DNA of 64,000 nt from Isoperla grammatica (GCA_945910005.1 OX246740.1:60152646-60216645), one strand, 5' to 3'. Shown: positions 34,053-46,682, counted from the stretch's first letter. Program-made: numbers and translations. The notes: generated from the sequence alone by a model not told the origin.

Positions 34053-34446
34053 CAGTGGCGTATACACGGGGGGGGAGGGGGGGGACAAAACCCCCCCCTT
34101 TTGGAAAGGAAACATGGAAAATGACCGTTTAAATTTCAATAGACAGTATCAAAACACGGTATTTCAATAGACAGTTAGATGTTTTACTCTATAATTATTG
34201 TATATATTGTTGTAGTTATTAAAAGCAAAAGCAATACGAAAAATATGCAAATTATTGATTGAGGTTCCTTTTATTAGCGGTGCTAAGGAAAAAATGTGTT
34301 GCCAGAAACTGAGTAATCATGTTTCAGTTGGCCGCTGTAAAACGCACAGATTTGTACTAAAATTGAACCCCAGTTATGTTTCGGCTCCACTCTCTATAAT
34401 ATGGTTTGAAAACCCCCCCCTTTCCCAATTCCTGGATACGCCACTG
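34053..34446. mobile_element. Non-autonomous hAT element (MITE) with exact 8-bp target duplication
   Basis: The element begins CAGTGGCGTATACACGG and ends CCTGGATACGCCACTG. It is flanked on both sides by GTGTAAAG (34045-34052 and 34447-34454), an exact 8-bp target-site duplication as made by hAT transposases. G-rich and C-rich runs lie just inside both ends. The 394-bp interior has no transposase. Confidence 0.92.
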
Positions 34447-34454
34447 GTGTAAAG

Positions 34455-36681
34455 CGACTCGAGACATCTTAGATAGTTATCGAGATCACTTGACAGTAAT
34501 GCATACATCCGTTGGAGGAACAGAATCAACTCACACTTACGACAATAGTTAGTTGAGTTCAACTCCCACCTTTTCAATTTCACATACATGTTCTAGTGTT
34601 TATAGTTAAATTAACAATTGTCGATCTAATTGACAAAAATGACCAAATCGGCAACATAGTACCTCACAGTTTATGACGAGGAGAATTATCGCGACGATAG
34701 CATAGCTAAATTTAGTACACGATAGCTATATTATACACTTGCCCGGTTCAGAACTTCACAAACACACATTTACACCAACCAGTAACCATTCACATACATG
34801 TGCGGACAAACAAACTACGTCATGAGGACATCCATAGGGTTGGCCGAATAACACCGTTTGTCCGCCCTGTCTGCCGCAGATTCTCGGGTACATCGTAAAG
34901 GCTTGATGAATGGATATCGTACATGAGTGATGGTCTATTGAGGGAGGTAATAGTAGGCTATTAGGTGTAGCTCATAAACACGCCTGACCCGCTAATAAAT
35001 CAGTGCTAAATATCTTCAACATGATTGCTACTCGGGCACCACTCTCGAGTTATCTATTGGGCCGTGACAAAATAGGTTTGGTGAAAAAACTTGTTTTACG
35101 ACTTTGACATTTCGGTTGTTTGCGAGGTTTTCTTCTTCTTCTCCTTTACGTCAACATTTTATTTATATCTATTCATAATAATAATTATGTTTTTATTATT
35201 TTGATCCACAAGGTTTCTAAATAATTATGTAAATGTGGTGACCTTTTTGCCGTGATAACCTTCAACCCGTAAGATGTTTGGAGGGGAGGACTGTCTTCCT
35301 AGGACGGGCTTTGTTTCTCACAACAATGAACGTGGGTGGAAGAGAACGGCCAACTCGGAACACTGCCGCTATTGGTTGAGATAAATAGGCGTCACAAACA
35401 CCCGTGTTACTTATGCATACACTAAGGTATTTGTGTCTATTGTATTTGTTCGGTAAATGTCGCACGTGATAATGAGGCTCGCAAACAATAACTTGGATAC
35501 TTTTATTGGCTCCGATCAAACGAACAGTGTTTATCATCCCAGTATTCATCGTATGGGCGAGGAAACCCTCGGGCTGGATTACCGGTGAGCGGAATCGAAC
35601 TGGCGACCTGCTAAATGACGGTTTCCGAGCACCTTGAGAAGAGCGCTATCTATCCATCTCTATCCATCTCTATCTCGTCACTCTCTATCCACCTGTCTAT
35701 CCATCTATATCTAGCCGCGCTCTATTGGAAGTAAACCAATCACTCGACCAACACAGCAATTTATGGTATTCCATGGTATTATTTTTCGTTTTCGTCAGTT
35801 TATTTCTAGAAAAACCTATTTTGAAACACGTGTGTAGTGAATGATTTGGGCGAGCACTCACTTCGCACCTGAGAGCTGAGCAGTCCAAACACTCACTTCG
35901 CACCTTAGATCAGAGCAGTCCACCCCTTTTACCTTTCACACATTATTATAACATGTTACCCAATATCCTGGCGAGCAGTGGTCAGCGGGAACCGCAGGAG
36001 AAAGCTATCGTGGGCCTCCAACTAATCCCATCTGCCACGCCTGTCCGACTGAAACAAAGGCTTTATTATCTCGAGCTTCATTGTAAATCAGTTTTGTAAT
36101 TGAGTAGGATAACACCAAATAAATGCATTTTTGGAGGGCGCGCCATCGCTTCTCTCGCGACGCCCACCAGTGAGAGAAACATGACAACATGTTTCTCTTG
36201 ACAATTACCCGCGTGAGACGTCGTTCTCAGAATATCAGCGGCGAGAACGAGAGTTTTCTCACGCGCGTCGTCGCAATTAGCCTCGCTGCGCGATGACTCA
36301 CGGGACGGAGAAACGGTTCCCATTATACCTCCAGTGAGATGCGATGCGACAGTGTGTTCGCTTCCTGCTCGCGTGCGAACCAGGGTAACGCGCGCGTCAT
36401 GTAGCGCGACACTTTACTCGCGTTCACGTGCGCGGTGACCAATCACATCGTTTACCGTCGCGGTGCTGACGCGCGGTAAGTGACGTGGGAAGTGGAAGCG
36501 GACCGCTTTACATTGTGTGTAACGTTGTGTCCACTCTTTATTAAACTAATCCAGGCCTGCGTTTTAATTACGTACTACTGTCGTAAATTGATTTTCAAAA
36601 CAATGGTTTATGTTCTGGCTGGGCTGCTTTCAGGGCTCAATCACTGGACCCACTTGATTGGGTCTCACCAGACATACGCGC
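34455..36681. other. Intergenic region with a SINE fragment and a CpG-rich segment
   Basis: At 35580-35612 the minus strand carries AGTTCGATTCCGCTCACCGG, a B-box-like tRNA fragment. At 36170-36200 GAGAAACATG and CATGTTTCTC form a hairpin. 36125-36490 is unusually CpG rich, but I see no supported exon. Confidence 0.4.
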
Positions 36682-36900
<219 letters not shown>

Positions 36901-36933
36901 GTCGCGCTCGTTGTTTGGATATCAGCACAAATG

Positions 36934-38150
36934 ACGACGTGCTTCATCATGCGTGACGTGACGTGAGCCCAGGTCACGTGCGTGGGTGTAATGCGTGTCG
37001 TACCACTACATACACACGACGTGCTTCATCATGCGTGACGTGACGTGAGCCTAGGTCACGTGCGTGGGTGTAATGCGTGTCGTACCACTACACACACGAC
37101 GTGCTTCATCATGCGTGACGTGACGTGAGCCTAGGTCACGTGCGTGGGTGTAATGCGTGTCGTACCACTACATACACACGACGTGCTTCATCATGCGTGA
37201 CGTGACGTGAGCCTAGTCACGTGCGTGGGTGTAATGCGTGTCGTACCACTATACACACGACGTGCTTCATCATGCGTGACGTGACGTGAGCCTAGTCACG
37301 TGCGTGGGTGTAATGCGTGTCGTACCACTACATACACACGACGTGCTTCATCATGCGTGACGTGACGTGAGCCCAGGTCACGTGCGTGGGTGTAATGCGT
37401 GTCGTACCACTACATACACACGACGTGCTTCATCATGCGTGACGTGACGTGAGCCCAGGTCACGTGCGTGGGTGTAATGCGTGTCGTACCACTACATACA
37501 CACGACGTGCTTCATCATGCGTGACGTGACGTGAGCCCAGGTCACGTGCGTGGGTGTAATGCGTGTGCGTACCACTATACACACGACGTGCTTCATCATG
37601 CGTGACGTGACGTGAGCCCAGGTCACGTGCGTGGGTGTAATGCGTGTGCGTACCACTACACACACGACGTGCTTCATCATGCGTGACGTGACGTGAGCCC
37701 AGGTCACGTGCGTGGGTGTAATGCGTGTGCGTACCACTATACACACGACGTGCTTCATCATGCGTGACGTGACGTGAGCCTAGTCACGTGCGTGGGTGTA
37801 ATGCGTGTCGTACCACTACATACACACGACGTGCTTCATCATGCGTGACGTGACGTGAGCCTGGGTCACGTGCGTGGGTGTAATGCGTGTGCGTATACCA
37901 CTACACACACACGACGTGCTTCATCATGCGTGACGTGACGTGAGCCTAGGTCACGTGCGTGGGTGTAATGCGTGTGCGTATACCACTACACACACACGAC
38001 GTGCTTCATCATGCGTGACGTGACGTGAGCCTAGGTCACGTGCGTGGGTGTAATGCGTGTGCGTATACCACTACACACACACGACGTGCTTCATCATGCG
38101 TGACGTGACGTGAGCCTGGGTCACGTGCGTGGGTGTAATGCGTGTGCGTC
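36934..38150. repeat. 80- to 84-bp tandem array, about 15 copies, rich in CACGTG and TGACGTGA motifs
   Basis: Unit: ACGACGTGCTTCATCATGCG, TGACGTGACGTGAGCC, AGGTCACGTGCGTGGGTGTA, ATGCGTGTCGTACCACTACA. Each unit carries one palindromic CACGTG E-box, two overlapping TGACGTGA sites and several GCGTG cores. Confidence 0.93.
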
Positions 38151-39290
38151 GCGCATATGACGTCACTTCGTCCTCAATGTGTTGTTGTTGAGATGCAGAG
38201 CAACGCTCATGTCATGTTACAACATGATTGATGGATTACACCACTCCAAGCTGTGCCTCCCTACCCTCATCGGCTCCTCAATGTTTCTCTGCTTCTCTGG
38301 GCTGATTCTCACCCTCTAATGGATCCAAGTCGATCATCTTCTTCCGTGTTCAGTTGGTTCCCATCTCAGCGCCTGCGCGATCGCTATCCGACCATCTAGA
38401 TTCTAGAAAGTCTTCTCTTCTCTTCTTACACAACCGAAACTAGTTTACACCGATGCATTTTATCCACTGTAGTAATAATAAGATGAATTGAATTTATTAC
38501 TGCAAAAACTAGTTTGTCGCCTTGTGTGGGGAATCCTGATGCCAACCTATGACATTTTTGTGTCCAATTGAGGGCGATTGCCGTGGTTTGTGTAGTGAGC
38601 GGGTCCCGACCCCATTCACCACACAGTCTCTACGCGTCATTGTCCACTGTTGGGGGGGGGGGGGGGGGGGGGGACAGGCCGGCATCTGTATCACAAGAAA
38701 TTGTCATAAATAAATAGATAAAGAAAGTGAAATGAGAATATTTATTGTACTGAAAGAAATGTGTGAGCTAACAAACTTGAATGTTAATGAGTACTGTCTT
38801 CATGTCCGATAAATGTAAGTGAACACTTACAAGCATGGGAAATAATTATGGAGAAATTGGAAATAATATTGAAGAGATAGGAAATAAAACAAATACGATA
38901 ATAAAGATTAACAAGTATAGACGAAAACTATCCCTACTAGTCCATTATCAGATCAGGCAATAATCATTAATCAATTAGTAATGATCGTGGAATGAGTTTA
39001 AACTTTTTTGAAACTAACCTCAAGCATGTTTAAAATACTGTAAAACTGATCTCAAACCAAAGCCAAGACTTGGACACGTAGTTCATGTACGAGAGCATAG
39101 TCACACTCTATACTCTATACTCTATACTTTACACTCTATACTCTATACCTTAGAGGTACTGTGCAACCACAGTAACAAGCAACTCTTGCTAGTTGCTGCT
39201 AACAAATGTCGGCGTAATTGCTTGGCTCATTTTACAACAACGGTCAAAAGATGAGTCAGTTATTGCTCTGCCTTCTAATTAATGTAAATA
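38151..39290. other. Intergenic region with poly-G run
   Basis: A run of 22 G lies at 38652-38673, and an ACTCTAT heptamer cluster at 39105-39150. No gene recognised. Confidence 0.45.
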
Positions 39291-39299
39291 GCTCAGTTC

Positions 39300-39439
39300 A
39301 AGGCCTTTACTATCGCCGTGTCAGCGCCTTTCAACTTGTCGGCGACAATGGTACAGATAATTTCACTCAAATTTTTATTCGAATGGGTGAAAGCCACGGA
39401 AAAGGATATATTGATTTGAATATTGATGTTATTTGGTGA
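39300..39439 (+). CDS. Possible MBF2-like / salivary secreted peptide terminal exon
   Basis: An open frame ending at TGA 39437-39439 encodes a segment with YYRRVSAFQLV, DNGTDNFTQIFI and a tail of SHGKGYIDLNIDVIW. The order (a hydrophobic beta strand, a short polar segment, then a basic-Gly motif followed by an alternating hydrophobic tail) recalls the C-terminal half of insect MBF2 / 'probable salivary secreted peptide' proteins. A possible acceptor (GTAAATAG or GCTCAG) lies at about 39292-39299. The frame extends upstream to MSQLLLCLLINVNSSVQG, which would resemble a signal peptide if used as a start (39251). No other exon was found. The family call rests on my recollection of pattern only. 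Confidence 0.25.
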
Positions 39440-40380
39440 TTTGATTTTGAATAATCGCCCGAGAAAAGCGTCAAATAAACTGATCCTCTGTCTTCTTTAA
39501 TGACGACAACCATGGCCGCCTTGTGGACAGGTGTGCGACCGAGGAAGGTCCCGAAATGAGTATCATTGTTACCCAGACCCGGCCATGACTAAAGCAGCTA
39601 CCACAGTTGTGAAGCCGGCAATATTTAAATTATTATTTTTGTTTGCTTCATTTCCTGTCTTATTTTACATTAATCATTTTACTTTCTACCGGGCATTAAT
39701 TTAGTTTCAACGAATGTAACCCAAACGAAATGATTTTATCTGAACGGCCCTGGATTGAGACATTGAGCATCGCGGTTTCAGAACACATCAGCTAGTGACG
39801 ATACAACTTGTTAATATTCGAATAAACAAAACTGTTTTGTAACCACATCGGAGCCGTAATTATTTAATAGCGAACGCTTAGCGTGTCTTGTTACGCAACG
39901 CGTGCGTTCGTTGGCACTTCCTCGTCTTCGTGCGTGCGTGCGTGCGTGCGACCTGCGTAAGTCAGTAAGACGTACCTCGCGCATTTTGGTCGACCTAGTT
40001 GCGAAACAAAAACGAACACTTTTTCAACGTGAAACGTCCCAATCACTGTAATTATCTGTTCTGACTTGTTCCCGCTCCCCCACCATTGACACTCTGACTG
40101 GACCCTCGCCACAGTTCAGTACGACAAGCAGAGCTACCTCGGACCTAGAGGGGTAAAGGGACAACTAAGCAGAGGGGAGAGGGGGGGAACCGTCAGTACT
40201 ACCTCGGCTCCAGACGGGGATCAGCTATTTTGAAGAGAAATCAAATCACCCACACAAAGAGGACTGACATGTTTGCGATGTATATTTGCTGTAGCAACTA
40301 TACATAACTAATTTACAAAGTTTCGTTCTTATTGTGTGGTTTATATTTTGTTCTTTGACGATTATTCCATGGCTTGGACT
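39440..40380. other. Intergenic region
   Basis: No gene recognised. A GTGCGTGCGTGCGTGCG simple run lies near 39930-39950. Confidence 0.4.
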
Positions 40381-40381
40381 C

Positions 40382-40640
40382 GTACGCCAGGCAGAGCTAT
40401 CCTGTGACACTGCGTGAGTGAGGTGTGCAAAGCTCCACAATGCGAAGACTGTCTTGAGTGCCCAGCTCGTACGACAAGCAGAGCTATCCTGTGACACTGC
40501 GTGTGTGAGGTGTGCAAAGCTCCACAATGCGAAGACTGTCTTGAGTGCCCAGCTCGTACGACAAGCAGAGCTATCCTGTGACACTGCGTGTGTGAGGTGT
40601 ACAAAGCTCCACAATGCGAAGACAGTCTTGAGTCTCGTGT
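40382..40640. repeat. 87-bp tandem repeat, 3 copies
   Basis: GTACG starts at 40382, 40469 and 40556. The unit contains CAGAGCTATCCTGTGACACT and CAAAGCTCCACAATGCGAAG. The period is divisible by three, so short frames through it are artefacts. Confidence 0.9.
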
Positions 40641-41205
40641 AAAGGTCGCCCTGTCAAAACGAGTCCGAATTAGAGAGGCTCGTGCTGCGGTCACAGCTAA
40701 AGGTCATTTCGCCCGGCTGGAGTTGTCTTCACTTACTTGTCTTGTTGGTCAAAGGAATGGGCGCGCATACATCTCCAATTATCCAAGAGCTGTTTGATCG
40801 CGTCCGGTAGGCCTGGATGTGTCAGCACTAGACGTGTCAGCAGTCAGCACTCACACGGGTCAACGAGAGAGAAAGGTCACCACAAGCTGGGCTCGCCTTG
40901 GCTTGCATGTTAACCCGATGAAAGTGGGGAAAAGTCCACCACACACACAACCACATGTTACAGCTCGGTTTCTGGCAATTAGCTCCGTCCTCGTGTTCGT
41001 CTTCATTGTCGGTATCTCCATGTTTGTCTCATCTCACCTCACCGAGTGAAACCTGCCCTGATCGCGGGGTGGGCGGGGCCAGCAAGATATCGGTAGCTCG
41101 TCTTACGATACTCGTACAATCTACAATATATATTTTCTTAGGGACTGATAACTTAGTGCCTTACAGGAACTTTCTTCCAACAGCTTGCTGTTCTTTAGAG
41201 GCTTG

Positions 41206-41455
41206 AAGGAATACTCAACAAGGCTAACATAAAGACCAGATGGAATACTCAATAAGGCTAACATAAAGACCAGATGGAATACTCAATAAGGCTAACATAA
41301 AGAACAGATGGAATACTCAATAAGGCTAACATAAAGAACAGATGGAATACTCAATAAGGCTAACATAAATACCAGATGGAATACTCAACAAGGCTAACAT
41401 AAAGACCAGATGGAATACTCAACAAGGCTAACATAAAGACCAGATGGAATACGCA
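41206..41455. repeat. 34-bp tandem repeat, 7 copies
   Basis: Unit: GGAATACTCAATAAGGCTAA plus CATAAAGACCAGAT, with minor variants. Confidence 0.93.
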
Positions 41456-41604
41456 TAAAGCGTCGCCAACAAACGTAAAAAATTACGAAATGTACGGAAA
41501 ATAGAGTTGCTCATAAACACATAAGAAAGCCCCTGGGTAGAAGTCTGGTTATGTGTGAGGTTTTCTTTCCAATAGTTGCAAGTTCGTGCACTCTTAGTCC
41601 AGGA

Positions 41605-41792
41605 CTCCTGGAGCTACTTATCACGTATTGTAAAGTAGCATACACATATAACAGAGGCTCAGAGGCGCGCTGTGATTGGCTGTGACTCCCGGAGCTACTT
41701 ATCACGTATTGTAAAGTAGCACACACAGCATCCACATATAACAGAGGTTTAATTGTAGATGACCGGGACTAGGAGGCGCGCTGTGATTGGCT
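41605..41792. repeat. Duplicated segment of about 90 bp
   Basis: GGAGCTACTTATCACGTATT-GTAAAGTAGCA, ACATATAACAGAGG and AGGCGCGCTGTGATTGGCT occur twice, the second time with small insertions. Confidence 0.8.
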
Positions 41793-42189
41793 AAATTAAG
41801 AATAATTAACGTTGCAAACGGCAAAGTTCAGATTTACTCAACTTTTTCGTGTTCAATTGCTTCACGGTGTTTCAACTTTTGTAAGTTCATTTTGTAGCGT
41901 ATTGCGGTTGTGAACGATAAAACAGTAACGTTGAAACGGCTGGTCTGGTTAGAAAGAGTGGACAGACGCTTTTTACCATCTACGGATTAAAAATTAATTA
42001 ACTAATGCGACTCATTTTCCTACTAAGCTGAGATGTACGAATGTTGTTATGAAATGCAAATATAAACATGCCACGAGACAGACAGACAGACAGACAGACA
42101 CGCTCCAGAACTCTTTCCCGCCGCGCTAATGTATCACTAAACGATTGCGGTTGCGGTTGGTTACGAGCCAACCACCGTGACACTACACG
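41793..42189. other. Intergenic region
   Basis: Includes a short GACA run near 42076-42098; no gene recognised. Confidence 0.4.
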
Positions 42190-42263
42190 TCTGTCACGTC
42201 ACGTGCTAGTCTGTGACGTCACGTGCTACTCTGTGTCGTCACGTGCTAGTCTGTGACGTCATA
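42190..42263. repeat. 20- to 21-bp tandem repeat, 4 copies
   Basis: Unit: GTCTGTGACGTCACGTGCTA. Each copy carries a TGACGTCA-like CRE and a CACGTG E-box core, similar to motifs in the 36934-38150 array. Confidence 0.85.
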
Positions 42264-42283
42264 CGCGGCTCGGGGTGAAAGAT

Positions 42284-42428
42284 GTTGGAATTCATAGTCG
42301 GCCCCTACACCTAGGGGCACCCATTGTTGCTATGGATTTGTTTTGTTTATGGGAAATAACATGGAAACAACTGTTACCTTGGTAACAATGGGCGCCCCTA
42401 GGTGTAGGGGACGACTATGAATTCCAAC
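42284..42428. mobile_element. Palindromic foldback element (MITE candidate)
   Basis: Arms GTTGGAATTCATAGTCG then CCCCTACACCTAGGGG and CCCATTGTT are matched by the complementary right arm ending GACTATGAATTCCAAC, with few mismatches over about 45 bp. The central part is about 55 bp. No clear target duplication was seen. Confidence 0.75.
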
Positions 42429-43132
42429 CCCCCAACGTAAAGTTCGTCACGCCGGCAAAATGCGAACTAAAGGAATTTAAAAGGAATTGGTTCGTATTGT
42501 TGGAGACCAACGATGACAATCATCCCCATTATTTCGAATCACTTATCTTCTACTAGCATGGTAAACACAGCACCAATCCATATAGACCTTCAACGCTTCC
42601 TTCCTTGCTTACGACAGACAGCCATGTCCAATACCATCTACATAATACACTTACAGGCTCATATACCTGCGTAACTATGAGGTTGTGTACTCTACTAAGC
42701 GGTGGACCTGCGTGTGAGACATTATAGTCTACGACTCACGATCACTAACGTAATAACGTAACGCAGGCTAATGGTTGATGAAAGGTGATAATCAGATTCA
42801 TTTTCACCTCGTTGAAAGCGTTGTCAATCTAAACTGTGACGCATGTTGCAGTGCAGGACCGGTGGAGGGTAATCGCGAAGAAAGCTGGGGACTGTCGTTC
42901 TCCAGCGATAAAAGGGAAAACGCGCTCAAACCACGATATTCCTGCGTTGTGTTGACCCTGCGTGGTGACCGCACCGGGTCAGGGGTCACTTTCTCCGGCC
43001 ATCTATGGGTCGTGGTAGCGTGTGCCTGCTTTTAGGGATCTGTTCGGTTGGTATTGGTTTGGTCGACTATTACTGCAACTATTGTACAAGTGTCTCTGTT
43101 TGTGTCTGTTTGTGCTGCGCGCGCAATGATGA
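42429..43132. other. Intergenic region
   Basis: No convincing coding or RNA feature. Confidence 0.4.
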
Positions 43133-43600
43133 ACGTGTTCAGACTGTTAGCGACGTCCGGGACTCGAGCGCAGACCTCGCCGCCCTGGCTCGACGCCCGG
43201 GTGTTGTGCAAGGTCGCGTGCTCAGCCCACTAATACGTGAAGACACTCAGCCTGTTAGCGGCGTCCGGGACTCGAGCGCAGACCTCGCCGCCCTGGCTCG
43301 ACGCCCGGGTGTTGTGCATGGTCGCGTGCTCAGCCCACTAATACGTGAAGACACTCAACCTGTCAGACTGTTAGCGACATCCGGGACTCGAGCGCAGACC
43401 TCGTCGCCCTGGCTCGACGCCCGGGTGTTGTGCAAGGTCGCGTGCTTAGCCCACTAATACGTGAAGACACTCAACCTGTCAGACTGTTAGCGGCGTCCGG
43501 GACTCGAGTGCAGACCTCGCCGCCCTGGCTCGACGCCCGGGTGTTGTGCAAGGTCGCGTGCTCAGCCCACTAATACGTGAAGACACTCAACCTGTCAGTC
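43133..43600. repeat. 108- to 116-bp GC-rich tandem array, 4 copies
   Basis: GTTAGCGACGTCCGGGACTC recurs at about 43146, 43254, 43370 and 43486. The unit also contains CCGCCCTGGCTCGACGCCCG and GCCCACTAATACGTGAAGAC. Confidence 0.92.
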
Positions 43601-44175
43601 AAAGTCTCCAACAATGGCCGACCAAGCGTGGGAGGCGTCGAAAGAAAGTAAAAACGATAAATTAGGTGGTCACGTTCCTTTAAGGTCATTGTTCAGCCTA
43701 TAACCATGGGAAAGTGCTGTTATGCGGGGCCCGTGCATGTGATGTGGTACCTTAACCGAATCCAAGTGGTCTCATTAAGCTATACGTGCGTGCAACATGG
43801 CGTCTTGCCTGCAGATACATCACTTGTTGGCTAATATTTCGGCCTCAACGCGGGTTCGAATCTGGCTGCCGGTTTTACTCGATAACGCGATAGACTGACA
43901 AGTGCTCCAGCTTTCTAACCCTCGGCATCATCTTACTTATTCTACTTGTACAACCACCGCCGTTTCTATGTCTCCACAGCCAGGCAAACATCTCGTATGT
44001 CCGTAGGGTGTCTGTTGTAGTTGTACTTGTAACTGTAAGGAACTCCTCCGTTGGCCTCTGTCCATCGTCTGGTCATCGCATCCTCCGTAAGCGTTTCCGT
44101 GGACGGTGAAAGTAGCGGCAACAACGGTCACTGCACGTGAACCTTTCACTCCCGCGCGCAAGCAGCATCGTAGCC
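43601..44175. other. Intergenic region with a B-box-like tRNA fragment
   Basis: GCGGGTTCGAATCTGGCTGC at about 43851-43870 looks like a SINE T-loop remnant. No gene recognised. Confidence 0.4.
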
Positions 44176-44610
44176 GGTCAGTGGGCGACCCTTGACCTCC
44201 CCCGGGGTCCTAAGGGCTCTGGTGACCCTTGACCTCCCCCGGTGTCCTAAGGGCGCTGGTACCCCCGCGACCCTTGACCTGCCCCCGGGTCCTAAGGGCT
44301 CTGGTGCCCCCGCGACCCTTGACCTGCCCCGGGTCCTAAGGGCGCTGGTACCCCCGTAAACCTTTCACTCCCGCGCGCCAGCAGCATCATAGCCGGTCAG
44401 TGGGCGACCCTTGACCTCCCCCGGTGTCCTAAGGGCGCTGGTACCCCCGCGACCCTTGACCTCCCCCGGTGTCCTAAGGACGCTGGTACCCCTGCGACCC
44501 TTGACCTGCCCCGGGGTCCTAAGGGCTCTGGTGACCCTTGACCTGCCCCGGGGTCCTAAGGGCTCTGCTGTGCCCCCGCGACCAAAACCTCCCCCTCTCC
44601 CCCAGTCCTG
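44176..44610. repeat. GC-rich tandem array, units of about 45-50 bp and a larger duplication
   Basis: GACCCTTGACCTCCCCCGG and TCCTAAGGGCGCTGGTACCC recur about ten times. CCTTTCACTCCCGCGCGC-CAGCAGCATC-TAGCCGGTCAGTGGGCG occurs at 44143 and 44358, so a block of about 215 bp was also duplicated. Confidence 0.88.
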
Positions 44611-44804
44611 AACGCGACCGGGCACGTCACGTTTTGTCTCAGGATAAGCTGCAACAAAGTGTATTATGCTTTGAAAGCTCGATCATATGAATCATAACAA
44701 TAACTTACTGAACCGTGAGAAAACTCCGTGAGAATCTTGATGCCAAGTGAGAAGACGGGGGTCTCTGTCCCCGCTGGGGTGGGGTGGGGGGGGCTCACAC
44801 TAAC

Positions 44805-44905
44805 CCCCGGACATCCGAAGTTAGCTCAATGCAGTGTTCTCTCAACATGTATGTTGGAACCCGGAGCTGACACTTGCGGGCCTGGGTTCGAGGCCCACCC
44901 TGTGT
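44805..44905 (+). mobile_element. tRNA-derived SINE head
   Basis: GTTAGCTCAATGCAG near 44820 is an A-box-like sequence and CTGGGTTCGAGGCCCACCC near 44883 is a B-box-like T-loop, at a tRNA-like distance allowing for an insert. Confidence 0.5.
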
Positions 44906-45288
44906 GTGTCCTCACTACTAATAAGTAACCAAACCATTTGGGTGACGAAAGCAGTTAGGTTGGAGGTAGATTGGACGTTGTGGTTATGTCTGTGATTGAA
45001 ATATCAAAGTAGTTGTCGAAGAATTATTTAGTTTGTTATAACCAACCATCTTCTACCGTGCGATATCTGAAGTACGAAGCTTGGGTCTCGTGCGTTGCTG
45101 GCCGACTTACGTCAGACCGGTACCGGTCAACGCGGTCTCGCTGTGCCGAGGTAAGTGTCTGTGTTGACACGGCTGATTGTTCAACTTTCCTCACTGTTGG
45201 ACGGACGATAATGTCAATAGTGTTCCGTATAGTCTGAGACGTGGCCGCTTCATAACATGACTCGCATTGTCTGCGGTACGATGTGGCT

Positions 45289-45412
45289 GCACACGCACAC
45301 GCACACGCACACGCACACGCACACGCACACGCACACGCACACGCACACGCACACGCTCACGCACACGCACACGCACACGCACACGCACACGCACACGCAC
45401 ACGCATACGCAC
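45289..45412. repeat. (GCACAC)n hexanucleotide repeat, about 20 copies
   Basis: Almost uninterrupted, with one GCTCAC and one GCATAC unit. Confidence 0.95.
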
Positions 45413-45418
45413 ATACGG

Positions 45419-45490
45419 TGGGGGCGTCGGCCATAAGCGTGTGGCTCCTAGGGACATGGGTTCGAATCCATGGTCATGGGGTTTGTGCAA
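45419..45490 (+). mobile_element. tRNA-like SINE fragment
   Basis: CATGGGTTCGAATCCATGGT at 45457-45476 has an exact B-box core inside a stem (CATGG and CCATG). It lies directly after the hexanucleotide repeat. Confidence 0.5.
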
Positions 45491-46612
45491 GTAATCATCC
45501 TTCATCTATCACCACTCGTCGTCTCGAATAGCATTATTGCAACAATAAGGACGTAGGAACGAGGATGGCTCCTCAAAGGAACTGAACTGAACCGTTGTAC
45601 ATATTATTACGACAGCAATGTTGCGTTCAACAGAAAATCTTTGCAGTGTCGGAAAATGTGGCTCGGAGCGTTTTGCAATTTTGCCACACTTAGTAAGGCG
45701 TAAATAAGTATGTTGTATTCCATCCAAGCATAACGTTGTATTCGGGCTTTAGAAGTGTTATAAGTGAGTGTTTCATGTTTTAAGCTGTCGCATGGAATCG
45801 AAACCGCGCGTGCTGTATGTACCGGACCCTAAGTTATGCGGCCGACGTTCAATAAGTGTTGCGGTCTGCCTGCAGATGAGGAAACAACATACAACCCATA
45901 CAACACTCTAACAAGACTCGCTCAACCTCGGCTGTAACACAGTTCACGCCGGCAATTTGAATTGATTGATTTTGATTATTTCTTGTTCATAACGACGTAC
46001 TAGACACTATTATCATATTATGTCGTCGAGGGCTGTTTGGAGGAAAGGGACAAGTAGGACGTAAAGGGAGGGAAACGAAGGGGGGAGGACGTGGACTGCT
46101 TTCGTCTGACCTCTGCCCCTCGACTTTTTCGGCTAGGGTGACCCTACCAGAAGCATACGCTTCGTTTCCGCCCCGGCAATTTGGCGTTTTTGTCTGGAAC
46201 GGAATCTAAATAATACTTGCATGAGAGGCAGTGTTATACTCAGATGGTAATAAGGCTACACGGTGTTCTTAGCACATTTCCTTAGCTTAGACGATCGCAG
46301 GTACTTAAGAAATATATAAGTACGAGCTACAAATCTATTGACATAGTATTTGGCTCCTAACATATCGACTACACATGTACTTATAGCTAAGTACTTTACT
46401 TTGCTACATCGTGTAGACCGAGTAATTGCAAGAGTGCGGATGCTTTTCGTGGTTTCTCGAGAGTTCGATGTCTAACTGATTTCAGGGGATTCAAACGCTG
46501 CTTAGAATAATTAAAGTTACTCGGAGGGGAACGAGAATGAGATGGTTTCTCCCCTTCCTTCGACTTCGAGCTACCGAAAACTCTGAGCGCTTCTGTTCAG
46601 TCGCGAATACGA
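45491..46612. other. Intergenic region
   Basis: No gene recognised; several short AT-rich stretches. Confidence 0.4.
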
Positions 46613-46682
46613 CGCGGGGCAAGCGGGGCAAGTGGGGCAAGTGGGGCAAGCGGGGCAAGTGGGGCAAGCGGGGCAAGTGGGC
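46613..46682. repeat. 9-bp tandem repeat (GGGGCAAGC/T)
   Basis: About eight copies of GCAAGCGGG or GCAAGTGGG. Confidence 0.9.
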
